This document shows, one piece after another, positions 6,638 through 15,499 of a stretch of 38,812 nucleotides of DNA (position 1 is the stretch's first letter; every line of letters starts with the position of its first letter). The position numbers were made by a program, and so were the translations under genes. The DNA lies in assembly GCA_016235775.1 (NCBI GenBank), contig JACRIU010000114.1, positions 1-38,812 on the forward strand, read 5' to 3'. The stretch comes from Hydrogenophilales bacterium (GTDB taxonomy: Bacteria > Pseudomonadota > Gammaproteobacteria > Burkholderiales > Thiobacteraceae). The notes under the pieces were generated by a model. It searched no databases. It was not told the DNA's origin and worked only from the letters and a program-made list of their open reading frames with translations.

Positions 6638-7554
6638 GCTTCGATGCGACCCAGGAGCAAATATTCGAGCAGCGCTTTTTGCGCATGCAGGCGATTCTCG
6701 GCTTCATCCCACACCACACTGTGCGGGCCGTCGATTACGCCAGCGGATACTTCTTCGCCGCGATGTGCGGGCAGGCAGTGCATGAACAGCGAATCGGGCT
6801 TGGCCACCGCCATCATGTCTTCGTCCACCTGCCAATCGGCGAAGTCGCGTTTGCGTTCTTCGTTCTCCGCTTCAAAGCCCATGCTGGTCCACACGTCGGT
6901 GGTGACCAGATCGGCGTCGCGCGCCGCCTGCATCGGGTCGGCGAATTCTTCGTAGTGGCCGGTGCCGTAGAGGCCGGCGCGCTCCGGCTCGACTTCGTAG
7001 CCGGGCGGGGTCGAGACGTGCACGTTGAAATCGAATACTTCCGCCGCTTGCAGCCAGGTATTGCACACATTGTTGGAGTCGCCGATCCAGGCCACGGTCT
7101 TGCCCTGGATCGAGCCGCGCTGTTCAATATAGGTGTAGATGTCGGCCAGGATTTGGCAGGGATGGTACTCGTTGGTGAGGCCGTTGATGACCGGCACGCG
7201 CGAGTGGCCGGCAAAACGCTCGATGATGTCTTGCTCGAACGTGCGGATCATCACCACATCGCTCATGCGCGAAATCACCTCGGCCGCGTCTTCCACCGGC
7301 TCGCCGCGTCCGAGTTGCGAGTCGCGCGTGTTGAGATAAATTGCCGCGCCGCCGAGCTGCTGCATGCCGGCTTCGAACGAGAGCCGGGTGCGCGTCGAGG
7401 CTTTTTCGAAAATCATCACCAGCGTGCGATCGGCCAAGGGCCAATAGCGGCGGTAGGCCTTGAATTCAGTCTTGATCCAGCGCGTGCGCGCGAACAGGTA
7501 ATCCAACTCGTCGCGGGTGAAATCCTTGAATTGCAGAAAATGCTTGATGGGCAT
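6634..7554 (-). CDS. argF: Ornithine carbamoyltransferase
   Basis: A 306-residue enzyme that condenses ornithine and carbamoyl phosphate to citrulline in arginine synthesis. The carbamoyl-phosphate motif STRTR lies in FEKASTRTRLSFE (about residues 51-63). HPCQILAD and the ornithine-binding HCLPAHRGEEVS motif near residue 260 are all intact. Its length is standard. It starts two bases after argD ends on the same strand and overlaps the DUF2283 gene by four bases, so argD, argF and that gene form one operon. Confidence 0.97.
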   Translation of the reverse strand: MPIKHFLQFKDFTRDELDYLFARTRWIKTEFKAYRRYWPLADRTLVMIFEKASTRTRLSFEAGMQQLGGAAIYLNTRDSQLGRGEPVEDAAEVISRMSDVVMIRTFEQDIIERFAGHSRVPVINGLTNEYHPCQILADIYTYIEQRGSIQGKTVAWIGDSNNVCNTWLQAAEVFDFNVHVSTPPGYEVEPERAGLYGTGHYEEFADPMQAARDADLVTTDVWTSMGFEAENEERKRDFADWQVDEDMMAVAKPDSLFMHCLPAHRGEEVSAGVIDGPHSVVWDEAENRLHAQKALLEYLLLGRIEA

Positions 7555-7556
7555 GA

Positions 7557-8735
7557 TCAGGCCGCCTGGGCGAGGAATTCCTTCACCAGCACCGCCACGC
7601 CGGCGACGAGCGCGCTGGCTTCCTGCCCATTCATGATGAGCGGCGGCACCAGGCGGATGACTTTATCCGAGGTCACGTTGATGATGAAGCCTTGCGCCAG
7701 CGCGATCTTCACCAGATCGGCGCAGGGCCGGTCGAGCTCGATGCCGACCATCAGGCCGTGGCCGCGCACTTGCGTCACCCCGGCCACGCCGGCAAACGCT
7801 TGCTTGAAGCCATTCACGATGAATTGGCCGATGCGGCTGGCGTTGGGCAGCAGGCCTTCGTCCTCGATGGCTTGCAGGGTGGTGAGCGCTGCGGTACACG
7901 CCAACGGATTGCCGCCGAAGGTCGAGCCATGATTGCCGGGCTTGAACAGATCGGCGGCCGCGCCGCGCGCGAGGCACGCGCCGATCGGCACGCCGCTGCC
8001 CAGGCCTTTGGCCAAGGTCATCACATCGGGCTTGATCGCGGTATGTTGATGCGCGAACCAGGCGCCGGTGCGGCCGAGGCCGCTTTGCACTTCGTCCAGC
8101 ATGAACAGCCAGCCGTTGTCGTCGCAAATCTTCCGCAGGGCGCCAAGATAATCAGCGTCGGGAATGTTGATGCCGCCTTCGCCCTGTACCGGTTCGACCA
8201 GCAGCGCAACGATATTTTTGTTGTGTGCGGCGGCTTGGCGCACCGCTTCCACGTCGTTGTACGGCACGCGCGCGAAACCGGCCAACAGCGGCTCGAACCC
8301 GGCTTGCACCTTGCGGCTACCGGTGGCGGTCAAGGTCGCCATGGTGCGGCCGTGGAAGCTTTTATCCATCACCACGATGGTGGGGACTTCGATGCCTTTC
8401 TGATGGCCGTAGAGGCGGGCCAGTTTGATCGCGGCTTCGTTCGCCTCGCAGCCGGAATTGCAGAAAAAAGCGTTATCCATGGCGGAGAGTTCGCACAGCT
8501 TATCGGCGAGCTGTTCTTGCAGCGGAATTTGGTAAAGATTGGAGCAGTGGATCAAGGTCTTGGCTTGCTCGCACAGCGCCTGGGTGAGCTTGGGGTGGGC
8601 ATGGCCCAGCGTATTGACCGCGACCCCAGCCACGCCGTCCAGGTAGCGTTTCCCCTCGGCATCCCACAACCAAACGCCTTCGCCGCGTGTGAATGCGACA
8701 GGGAGCCGGGCATAGGTATTCATCAAATGCGACAT
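7557..8735 (-). CDS. argD: Acetylornithine aminotransferase
   Basis: A 392-residue class III aminotransferase that makes N-acetylornithine with PLP as cofactor (possibly also succinyldiaminopimelate in lysine synthesis, as known for ArgD). Landmarks are CNSGCEANEAAIKLAR, the HGRT block, EPVQGEGG, the PLP-contacting LDEVQSGLGRTG and the Schiff-base lysine in TLAKGLGSGVPIG near residue 245. The start MSHLMNTYARLPVAF is normal; a second Met is at residue 5. It is the first gene of the argD-argF-DUF2283 unit. Confidence 0.96.
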   Translation of the reverse strand: MSHLMNTYARLPVAFTRGEGVWLWDAEGKRYLDGVAGVAVNTLGHAHPKLTQALCEQAKTLIHCSNLYQIPLQEQLADKLCELSAMDNAFFCNSGCEANEAAIKLARLYGHQKGIEVPTIVVMDKSFHGRTMATLTATGSRKVQAGFEPLLAGFARVPYNDVEAVRQAAAHNKNIVALLVEPVQGEGGINIPDADYLGALRKICDDNGWLFMLDEVQSGLGRTGAWFAHQHTAIKPDVMTLAKGLGSGVPIGACLARGAAADLFKPGNHGSTFGGNPLACTAALTTLQAIEDEGLLPNASRIGQFIVNGFKQAFAGVAGVTQVRGHGLMVGIELDRPCADLVKIALAQGFIINVTSDKVIRLVPPLIMNGQEASALVAGVAVLVKEFLAQAA

Positions 8736-8746
8736 TTCAACTCACC

Positions 8747-8779
8747 AAAAAAGCACACGGCGGCAAAAGCCGCCGTGTG
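8747..8779 (-). terminator. Intrinsic terminator downstream of the PuuD-like gene
   Basis: On the minus strand, CACACGGCGGC and GCCGCCGTGTG form a perfect 11-bp stem with a four-base loop, followed by six T. It ends the PuuD-like unit 12 bases before the argD start codon, so argD transcription must start within or past this structure, or rely on read-through. Confidence 0.88.
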
Positions 8780-8810
8780 GATTGCGTAAGCGCTAAATTA
8801 TAAGGTGTTT

Positions 8811-9296
8811 TTAGATGCCGTGCACCCCTACGCCCATGAAGAACAGCATGGGGATGGAAAGCATGGTATTGGTGCGCGAAGCCAGGAAGGCAACCCGGCG
8901 GGCGGTGGCCTTTTCCGCATCGCTGGCGGGTTTCATGCCCAGGATCTTCTTCTGGTTCGGCCAAATCAGGCCCCATACATTGAACAGCATGATGGTGCCC
9001 AGCCAAGCGCCCAGACCAATCATGGCGGCGGACGGTTGCAGGGTAAAGGCCGGCACAAAGCGCGCGCCCAGTAGCGCAGCGCCCGCCAGCCAGGTCACCA
9101 AGGCAGCCCAACGGAAGAAAAACAAGGCGCGCGGCGCGACATGCTTGGTGATGCCGGCATTGGTGCCGTCGGCGGTGGCGTCTTTCAGCGCGGCCACTTG
9201 CACGAAATTGAAGTAATACAGCAAACCGATCCACATCACGCCCGCCATGAAGTGAATCCAGCGGAAAATAGCCATTGTCGCCATCGTTTGTTCCAT
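8811..9296 (-). CDS. PuuD-like membrane protein (short form, no cytochrome domain)
   Basis: A 161-residue integral membrane protein with about four hydrophobic helices (IFRWIHFMAGVMWIGLLYYFN, FFFRWAALVTWLAGAALLGA, MIGLGAWLGTIMLFNVWGLIWP and MLSIPMLFFMGVGVH). The WIHFMAGVMWIGLLYYFNFVQ and FNVWGLIWPNQKKILG segments match the membrane part of urate hydroxylase PuuD. True PuuD also carries a C-terminal cytochrome c domain; here there is none, so urate oxidation cannot be assumed. The conserved histidines in the helices could bind heme. It is preceded by a 33-residue membrane peptide and ends at a strong terminator. Confidence 0.8.
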   Translation of the reverse strand: MEQTMATMAIFRWIHFMAGVMWIGLLYYFNFVQVAALKDATADGTNAGITKHVAPRALFFFRWAALVTWLAGAALLGARFVPAFTLQPSAAMIGLGAWLGTIMLFNVWGLIWPNQKKILGMKPASDAEKATARRVAFLASRTNTMLSIPMLFFMGVGVHGI

Positions 9297-9301
9297 GTTG
9301 A

Positions 9302-9403
9302 TTACCCCTTAATGAGAAAATTGACGGCGACGTAGTACAACACTACGGTCAGGATCAGGCCGGAAATGACCGTCCCCCAGAGGGAGTCCAAAGGATTTTT
9401 CAT
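9302..9403 (-). CDS. 33-residue single-pass membrane peptide
   Basis: A short frame preceded by a very strong ribosome site (AAGGAGGAACCGC then ATG). The product starts MKNPLDSLWGTVISG and continues with a hydrophobic helix, LILTVVLYYVAVNFL, ending IKG. It stops 5 bases before the PuuD-like gene on the same strand, so the two are surely cotranscribed. The size and topology are those of small accessory subunits of membrane complexes. Function unknown; inference is a partner of the downstream membrane protein. Confidence 0.7.
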   Translation of the reverse strand: MKNPLDSLWGTVISGLILTVVLYYVAVNFLIKG

Positions 9404-9709
9404 GCGGTTCCTCCTTGAAATGCACGATGGTTTGGGAATGGTGTAGCAATACAGTCGGATATTTTTAGCGAAATTGCCGCCTCATGCAAGCAGAAAATAA
9501 AACAAGTTGAAAAACTAGAATAGCTCCAAATCCGGATTTAACTTTATATTTTATTAGCTTAGACGATATTTCTGGGTTTTGGTGTGTAGCACCCTGGGGT
9601 TTGCCCAGGATAAGGATTTACGGCTAGATGAGGGCGAGAATGGGGTGAAAACCCATCCTGAAGCGGGGTCGTCGCGAATTGACGGCCATCCGCTCTCAGG
9701 CGGCTGATA
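9404..9709. other. Intergenic spacer between the PuuD-like unit and rpsT
   Basis: About 300 AT-rich bases. On the minus strand TTGCAT, 16 bases and TAAAAA (around 9485-9459) could be a promoter for the 33-residue peptide and PuuD-like gene, but this is weak. No clear rpsT terminator and no small gene were seen. Confidence 0.4.
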
Positions 9710-9973
9710 TTAAGCCAAGGCTTTGATTTGCGAAGACAGGCGGCTCTTATGGCGAGCCGCTTTGTTTTTGTGGACAATTTTCTTGTCCGCGATGCGATCG
9801 ATGACGCTGACGGACTCTTGATAAATCTTCTGGGCGGCGGCTTTGTCGCCGGCCCCAACCGCTTTTTGCACCTTCTTGATAGCAGTACGCAACTCCGAGC
9901 GCAGGCTCGCGTTGTGCATATTCTGCTTGATCGACTGGCGCGCGCGCTTGCGGGCTTGTGCCGAATTGGCCAT
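9710..9973 (-). CDS. rpsT: 30S ribosomal protein S20
   Basis: An 87-residue basic protein that binds 16S rRNA early in 30S assembly. The opening [21 protein letters not shown] and the helical [19 protein letters not shown] followed by [15 protein letters not shown] are diagnostic. The ribosome site AAGGAGAAAGTC precedes ATG. It is monocistronic with its own strong promoter. In many betaproteobacteria rpsT is divergent from and adjacent to murJ; here a three-gene signalling cluster lies between them. Confidence 0.97.
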   Translation of the reverse strand: MANSAQARKRARQSIKQNMHNASLRSELRTAIKKVQKAVGAGDKAAAQKIYQESVSVIDRIADKKIVHKNKAARHKSRLSSQIKALA

Positions 9974-10012
9974 GACTTTCTCCTTAAGGCTTTGAATTAG
10001 CGAAAACCGCGC

Positions 10013-10041
10013 ATTTTAAGCGTTTAGATAAGCTTTGGCAA
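10013..10041 (-). promoter_or_regulatory. rpsT promoter
   Basis: On the minus strand TTGCCA (10041-10036), a 17-base spacer and TAAAAT (10018-10013) form a near-consensus sigma-70 promoter 40 bases before the rpsT start codon, fitting a highly expressed ribosomal gene. Confidence 0.75.
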
Positions 10042-10342
10042 TGACCATGAACGTCCGCGCCGGGCGGGGCACGGTAAAGAATTCTCGGAATCGGGCGATA
10101 TTTAGGTAGCTCAACCCCGCGGCAGGCGCGGACGATGCGCCGAACGGTCATGGCAGTGGCCACCTGGGATGATGAAACTCGCCATGACCGTTTCCCTCTC
10201 TCCTAGCTCTTCACCCGCTAGGGGTACGCCGGTGGGGCCCCGCTGCTACGCAGCGACCCTTCCGCAGTCCCGCAAGCGGGCGAGAGGGACTTAGGCTCGC
10301 TGCGCGAGTTTCACTTTAACTGGACTGGGCCGAGAATACCCG
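10042..10342. repeat. Intergenic region with nested inverted repeats
   Basis: No gene is seen. CGTCCGCGCC (10049-10058) pairs with GGCGCGGACG further right (about 10126), and AACGGTCATGGC (about 10144) pairs with GCCATGACCGTT (about 10181), both perfect. A CGCTCTC-type GC-rich stretch with GTCCCGCAAGCGGGC follows. The layout suggests a decayed palindromic element or a strong structured leader before the kinase gene. No T-run follows the stems, so a simple terminator is not supported. Confidence 0.55.
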
Positions 10343-11050
10343 ATGCACGAAAAAACCAATTCAAACGAAACCGATTCCTTCGCCTTCGCCGACTTTTTGG
10401 CGCTGTCGGTGCACGACATGAAGAATTCGCTGGGCATGTTGATCGGCGCGCTGGAGAGCACGATCAAGGAAGCCCAGGGCCGCGATTCCCCCCTTTCCGC
10501 GCGGCTCGGCCAAATGGAATATGAGGCGAAACGGCTCAACAACAATTTATTGCAGTTGCTGTGCATTTATAAAATTCGCAACGAACGCTATCCGGTCGAT
10601 ATGCAAGAACATGTGATTCGCACCGTGCTCGAGGAAGTCGTGGCCGCGAACCGGCCGCAACTCGAATTTCGCGGCATTCAACTGGAAGTGGATTGTCCCG
10701 GCGACGCACTCTGGTATTTCGATAAGGAACTCATCTGCGGCGCATTGAACAATGCGCTGAATAACTCGATTCAACATACCGCCGACAAACTGCGGCTGGT
10801 GGCGCGGGTGGCGGACGGCGCGCTGACCTTGCGCGTGGAAGACAACGGCGGCGGCTACCCCGAGTCCTTGCTGCAGAGTGAGGTTGCCGCGAATAAGGGG
10901 ATTCACTACTACCGCGGCAGCACCGGGCTGGGGATGTACTTTTCGGCCATGGTGGCGCATCTGCATCAAAACGAGGGCAATATCGGCAGCCTGACCATCG
11001 AGAACGGCGGCGCTTATGGCGGCGGCTGTTTCGTGTTGCGCTTGCCGTGA
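10343..11050 (+). CDS. Sensor-less histidine kinase (cytosolic)
   Basis: A 235-residue kinase with no sensory or membrane region. The phosphoacceptor is probably H24 in LSVHDMKNSLG, followed by a dimerisation helix, the N box NNALNNSIQHT, the G1 box DNGGGYP and the G2 box GSTGLGMYFS. It needs its input from a partner protein. The next gene, a receiver-TPR protein, starts 10 bases later and the hybrid kinase follows, so the three form one operon. The HDxKNSLG form of the H box is like that of small kinases that work with a separate receiver. Target and signal cannot be told from the sequence. Confidence 0.85.
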   Translation: MHEKTNSNETDSFAFADFLALSVHDMKNSLGMLIGALESTIKEAQGRDSPLSARLGQMEYEAKRLNNNLLQLLCIYKIRNERYPVDMQEHVIRTVLEEVVAANRPQLEFRGIQLEVDCPGDALWYFDKELICGALNNALNNSIQHTADKLRLVARVADGALTLRVEDNGGGYPESLLQSEVAANKGIHYYRGSTGLGMYFSAMVAHLHQNEGNIGSLTIENGGAYGGGCFVLRLP

Positions 11051-11060
11051 GGATTTCAAA

Positions 11061-12668
11061 ATGGCACTGAACCTGAAAGAAGCGCGCGTGCTCATCATCG
11101 ATGATTTCGAAGGCATGCTGAGAATGTTGCGCGAATTTATTCGCGTGGCGGGCGCTGCGCAAATCGACACGGCGAAAAACGGCAAGGACGCCGTCGCCGC
11201 CTTGAGCAAGAATAAATACGATGTCGTGTTGTGCGACTACAACCTGGGCGAAGGCAAAAACGGCCAGCAAATATTGGAAGAAGCCAAGGTGCGCGAGTTG
11301 ATCGGGTTCACCACGGTGTGGATCATGATTACGGCCGAAAAAACCATGGACATGGTGATGGGCGCGGCCGAGTACGAGCCGGACGATTACTTGCTCAAGC
11401 CGATCAACGAAGAATTGCTCAAGGGCCGGCTCGAACGTCTGCTCGCCAAGAAATGGGCGCTGCAGGACGTGGAAAAAGCCGTCAAGCGCAAGGACTACAC
11501 CAAGGCGGTCGCAAAATGCGATGAGCTGATGAAGCAGGATCCGACCATGGCGCAAGACATGCTGCGCCTGAAAGCCCGCTTTCTGCTCATCAAAGGCGAC
11601 TATGCCGCGGCGCGCGCCCTATTCGAAAGCTTGCTCTCCGTGCGTTCCGTCAACTGGGCAAAAACCGGCTTGGGCAAGGTGTATTTCCTGTCCGGCGAAT
11701 ATCTCAAGGCGAAGGATATTCTGAGCGAGGTGCTGGAGGATAACAGTTCCAGTTTGGAGACCTACGATTGGCTGGTGAAAACCTATCAAGCGCTGGGCGA
11801 TCATGAGCAAGCCCGTGAACTGATCAGCCAGGCGCTCACGCTGTCGCCCAACTCCGGCCAGCGGCAAAAAATATTGGGCGATTTGGCCAATGCCACGGGT
11901 GATAAAGCCGGCGCCGAAGCGGCCTACCGCAAGGCGATCAAGCTGTCAGAGCATTCCATTCTCAAGACCACCGAGCCGTTTACCGGCTTGGCCAAACTGT
12001 GCACCGAGAAGGGCAAAGCCGACGAGGCGCTCAAGCTGATGGAAGATGTGCGCAAAGTTTTCACCGATCCGGTGAGCGCCATGCAAGCTTCGGTAGTGGA
12101 ATCCGGCGCTTTTCAAAAGCTGGGGAAACCGGATAAAGCCCAAGCCGCGCTGGCCGAGGCAGAGCGGCAGTTGAAAGGCCTGGGGGCCAAAGCCGGCGTG
12201 CAAGACAACCTCGCGCTCGCCAACGCCATGCTGGCGCTGGGTGATAAAGAAAAAGCCATGGGGTTGATTACCCAAGTGGTGAAAAACAATCACGACAATA
12301 ACGGTGTGCTGAATCAGGTGGATAAATTCTTCAAGGATGCGGATTTGCATGAAGAAGGCAAAACCCTGGTGCAGACTTCCAAGGACGAAGTCATCAACAT
12401 CAACAACCAAGGCGTGCGCTTGGCGCAGGAGGGCAAGCTCGACGAGGCGATCGAATTGCTGCGCCAAGCCGTCTCGCAGTTGCCGAATAATGCCCGCATC
12501 CGGCTCAACCTGGCCGGCATGCTGCTCAAGCACCTGCAGGAAGTGGGTAAGGACGACACCCTGCTGTATGAAGTGCGCAAGGAACTTGACCGCGCGAACG
12601 CCCTGCAGCCGGGCGATCCGAAGTGCATGGAGTATATGCAAGCGGTGGAAAAGATCGCTGCATCTTAG
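11061..12668 (+). CDS. Response regulator with C-terminal TPR repeats
   Basis: A 535-residue protein. The receiver domain (about 1-125) has the acidic pair in IIDDFEGML, phosphoacceptor D59 in VVLCDYNLGEGKNG, the conserved Thr in MITAEK and the Lys in YLLKPINEE. The rest is a chain of TPR-like helical pairs (for example DYTKAVAKCDELMKQDP, GDYAAARALFESLL, GEYLKAKDILSEVL, GDHEQARELISQALTLSP, GKLDEAIELLRQAV). There is no DNA-binding or enzymatic output domain, so the output is probably protein binding. AGGA precedes the chosen ATG. It ends in TAG and is followed 9 bases later by the hybrid kinase. Confidence 0.92.
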   Translation: MALNLKEARVLIIDDFEGMLRMLREFIRVAGAAQIDTAKNGKDAVAALSKNKYDVVLCDYNLGEGKNGQQILEEAKVRELIGFTTVWIMITAEKTMDMVMGAAEYEPDDYLLKPINEELLKGRLERLLAKKWALQDVEKAVKRKDYTKAVAKCDELMKQDPTMAQDMLRLKARFLLIKGDYAAARALFESLLSVRSVNWAKTGLGKVYFLSGEYLKAKDILSEVLEDNSSSLETYDWLVKTYQALGDHEQARELISQALTLSPNSGQRQKILGDLANATGDKAGAEAAYRKAIKLSEHSILKTTEPFTGLAKLCTEKGKADEALKLMEDVRKVFTDPVSAMQASVVESGAFQKLGKPDKAQAALAEAERQLKGLGAKAGVQDNLALANAMLALGDKEKAMGLITQVVKNNHDNNGVLNQVDKFFKDADLHEEGKTLVQTSKDEVININNQGVRLAQEGKLDEAIELLRQAVSQLPNNARIRLNLAGMLLKHLQEVGKDDTLLYEVRKELDRANALQPGDPKCMEYMQAVEKIAAS

Positions 12669-12677
12669 GCTCGTCCC

Positions 12678-15368
12678 ATGGCCAACGCCGATCGCATCCT
12701 GCAAGCCCAACTGCAAAGCCGCTTCGGCATGGCGGAGATGAATGATCTTTCCGAAGCGCTTGCCCAGCTACAAGCCTTGGCGGCAACGCAGGCACCGGAG
12801 GCGCTGCTCCAACAATTCCATGCATTTCTGAGCGACGTGGCGCAAACCTACGCCGCGGCCGGACCGGGCGCGGAGGCCGTATCCAGCCAATCGGCGGGAT
12901 GCGCCGCCATCGGCCGCGTGCTGCAAGCGCATGGGCGCGAGCCGCCGGACGCAGCGGGCTTTTCGCCGGAGTCGGTGGCGGAGTTGATCGAGCAGTTGCT
13001 CGTCGAACGCGAAGCGGCGCAGCAGGAAGCGCTCGCGGTGCAGGAAGAACACCTCAAGAGCGAGCAAAAATACCGTCACGTGGTCGAAAGCCTGCGCGAA
13101 GTGATTTTTCAAACCGATTGGGAGGGTACCTGGCTCTACCTCAATCCGGCGTGGACCGAAATTACCGGCTTCTCGCTCGGCAAGAGCATCGGCACCAACA
13201 TTCTCAATTATGTGCACCCGGATGATCAGCAGCGGCATTACGAAATGTTTTTGCCGCTGATGAAAAAAAAGGATGCGCATTGCCAGCACGAAGCGCGTTT
13301 TCTCACCATGGATGGCGGCTTCCGCTGGTTCGAAGTGTATGCGCGCCCCGTGTTGGACGAGCGCGGCAATATCATCGGCACGATCGGCACGCTGAACGAC
13401 ATCACCGAGCGCCGCAACGCCGAGGAAAAGCTGCGCGAGCAGTTGCACTTCAATCAGATGCTGATCGAGACTTTGCCCAATCCCATGTTCTTCAAGGACT
13501 GCGCCGGGGCATATCTCGGCGTGAATAAATCCTGGGAAGACTATTTCGGCGTCAAGCGTGAAGATTGCCTGGGCAAGCGCGACGCCGAATTCATGCCGGG
13601 GTGGGAAGAATGCGGCGCACTGCACGAGCGTATGGATGCCGAGCTCATGGCCGCCCCCGGCATGCAATCGTATGAGGCATCGTTCCATAGCGGCGGCGCG
13701 CAGCGCGATGCGATGTACTACAAGGCGGCCTTCCACAATATGGACCAGTCGCTCGCCGGCATCATCGGCATCGTCACCGACATTTCCGAACGCAAGCGCT
13801 ACGAGCACGATCTGGAGCAGGCTAAAGAGCTGGCCGAAGCAGCGAGCCAAGCCAAGAGCGAATTCCTCGCCAACATGAGCCATGAGATCCGCACGCCGAT
13901 GAACGGCATCCTCGGCATGACCGAAATCACCCTGGGTACCGAGCTCACGCATTCGCAGCGCGATAACCTGAATATGGTGAAAGTCTCGGCCGAATCGCTG
14001 CTCACCATCATCAACGACATTCTCGATTTTTCCAAGATCGAGGCCGGCAAGCTGATGATCGCCGAGGAGGATTTCGATTTACGCGAAATGCTCGATGGCA
14101 TCGTGCGCTCGCTGGCGGTGCGCGCGCAGGAGAAGGGACTCACCCTGTGGTGCGATGTGGCAAGCAATATTCCGCGCTTCATCCGCGCCGACCCGGTACG
14201 GGTAGGGCAGATCGCCGTGAATTTGATCGGCAATGCGCTGAAATTCACCGCCCAGGGCTCGGTGTCGGCCAGCGTCGAGCTGGCGCGCGTCGATGCCCAG
14301 GGGATGACCCTGCACTTCGCGATCGCCGATACCGGCATCGGCATTTCGCCGGAAAAACTGGCGCTGATTTTCGAGGCGTTCTCTCAGGCCGATACCTCGA
14401 CCACGCGCCAATACGGCGGCACCGGCTTGGGGCTGACCATCTCGGCGCGCTTGTCCGAGATGATGGGCGGCAAAATCTGGGTCGAAAGCGAACCCGGCCA
14501 TGGCAGCATGTTTCATTTCAGCATCCGCTGCGGTTTTGCGGATGAAGCCGCAGCCTTGCAGAAACAAGCGGCGCATATCGTGCATGCGCCTACCGCGGAC
14601 GAGAACAAGCGCAGCGGCCGCATCCTCTTGGCCGAGGACAATCCGATCAACCAGGCCGTGGCGAAAAATCTGCTCACCCAGCGCGGCTATGAATTGGAAA
14701 TCGCCAACAACGGACGCGAGGCGGTCGAGCGCTATCATGTTGAAACCTTCGATATTATTTTGATGGACATCCAGATGCCCGAAATGGGCGGCTTCGAGGC
14801 CACGGCGGCCATCCGCGACATGCAGTCGGCGCGCGGCACGCGCACCCCGATCATCGCCATGACCGCGCATGCGATGCAGGGCGACGAGCAAAAATGCCTG
14901 GCGATGGGCATGGATGCCTATATCTCGAAACCGATTCATTCGGCCAAGCTGTTCGAATTATTAGATCAGTATTTGCAGGGCGGTGAGACGCCGGCGCCGG
15001 TTGTCTCTGTCAGCGCGCCAGCCGAAGCGAGCAGCGATATTCAGGTGTTCGATCAGCAAACCGCACTGGAAAATCTAGCCAACGATACGGATTTGCTGCG
15101 CCAGGTGGCGCGCATGTTTATCGACGGCCACGCGGAACAATTGGCCGAGTTGGAGCAAGCCGTGCTCGTGGGTGATGCCGAAGCGATCCGCGCCACCGCG
15201 CACCGGCTCAAAGGCTCGGTCGGCGCCTTCTCCGCACACTATTCGATGGATCGCGCCAAGGCGCTGGAAATGCTGGGCAAGAGCGGCGAGCTGGCTGATG
15301 CGCCAAGCGTGTTCGCCGAATTGAAGCAGGGCGTGGCGCAGTTGGTCGAACGCTTGGAAAAGCTCTAA
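12678..15368 (+). CDS. Hybrid sensor histidine kinase (PAS-PAS-HisKA-HATPase-REC-HPt)
   Basis: An 896-residue cytosolic phosphorelay protein with no membrane segments. In order: a helical leader with a coiled coil (about 80-130), PAS 1 (about 130-245, [21 protein letters not shown], with its [11 protein letters not shown] exit), PAS 2 (about 255-375), HisKA with H402 in [16 protein letters not shown], HATPase ([27 protein letters not shown]), receiver with D697 in [13 protein letters not shown], and HPt with H842 in [12 protein letters not shown]. This is the BarA-type layout, with all four phosphotransfer steps in one chain. It belongs to the operon with the small kinase and receiver-TPR protein, to which it may pass phosphate. 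Confidence 0.94.
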   Translation: MANADRILQAQLQSRFGMAEMNDLSEALAQLQALAATQAPEALLQQFHAFLSDVAQTYAAAGPGAEAVSSQSAGCAAIGRVLQAHGREPPDAAGFSPESVAELIEQLLVEREAAQQEALAVQEEHLKSEQKYRHVVESLREVIFQTDWEGTWLYLNPAWTEITGFSLGKSIGTNILNYVHPDDQQRHYEMFLPLMKKKDAHCQHEARFLTMDGGFRWFEVYARPVLDERGNIIGTIGTLNDITERRNAEEKLREQLHFNQMLIETLPNPMFFKDCAGAYLGVNKSWEDYFGVKREDCLGKRDAEFMPGWEECGALHERMDAELMAAPGMQSYEASFHSGGAQRDAMYYKAAFHNMDQSLAGIIGIVTDISERKRYEHDLEQAKELAEAASQAKSEFLANMSHEIRTPMNGILGMTEITLGTELTHSQRDNLNMVKVSAESLLTIINDILDFSKIEAGKLMIAEEDFDLREMLDGIVRSLAVRAQEKGLTLWCDVASNIPRFIRADPVRVGQIAVNLIGNALKFTAQGSVSASVELARVDAQGMTLHFAIADTGIGISPEKLALIFEAFSQADTSTTRQYGGTGLGLTISARLSEMMGGKIWVESEPGHGSMFHFSIRCGFADEAAALQKQAAHIVHAPTADENKRSGRILLAEDNPINQAVAKNLLTQRGYELEIANNGREAVERYHVETFDIILMDIQMPEMGGFEATAAIRDMQSARGTRTPIIAMTAHAMQGDEQKCLAMGMDAYISKPIHSAKLFELLDQYLQGGETPAPVVSVSAPAEASSDIQVFDQQTALENLANDTDLLRQVARMFIDGHAEQLAELEQAVLVGDAEAIRATAHRLKGSVGAFSAHYSMDRAKALEMLGKSGELADAPSVFAELKQGVAQLVERLEKL

Positions 15369-15380
15369 GCATCAAAAAAA

Positions 15381-15428
15381 TGTAGCGCCGGTATCCGCCG
15401 GCATGCCGGCAAGGATGCCGGCGCTACA
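15381..15428. repeat. REP-type palindrome, copy A
   Basis: TGTAGCGCCGG (15381-15391) and its perfect complement CCGGCGCTACA (15418-15428) flank a GC-rich centre with further GCCGGC palindromes. The same outer motif recurs at about 20897 and 36865 in this window, always between genes. Confidence 0.85.
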
Positions 15429-15457
15429 AAACCGTCCGGCTTCGTTCCTAAACTGCT

Positions 15458-15463
15458 TATAAT
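15458..15463 (+). promoter_or_regulatory. Likely -10 of the murJ promoter
   Basis: A perfect TATAAT lies 36 bases before the murJ start. The -35 at 17-base spacing (TCCGGC) is poor, so this is a candidate promoter only. Confidence 0.45.
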
Positions 15464-15499
15464 CGGCGCTTTATTAACGTCAAAGCGCGCCGGCCTTCC

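Noticed and set aside
5461..8789. Long plus-strand frames (253, 417 and 365 residues) opposite argG, argF and argD
   Set aside because: They mirror strongly conserved genes on the other strand, are rich in His/Gly/Arg as expected of antisense reading of GC-rich codons, and have no recognisable domain.
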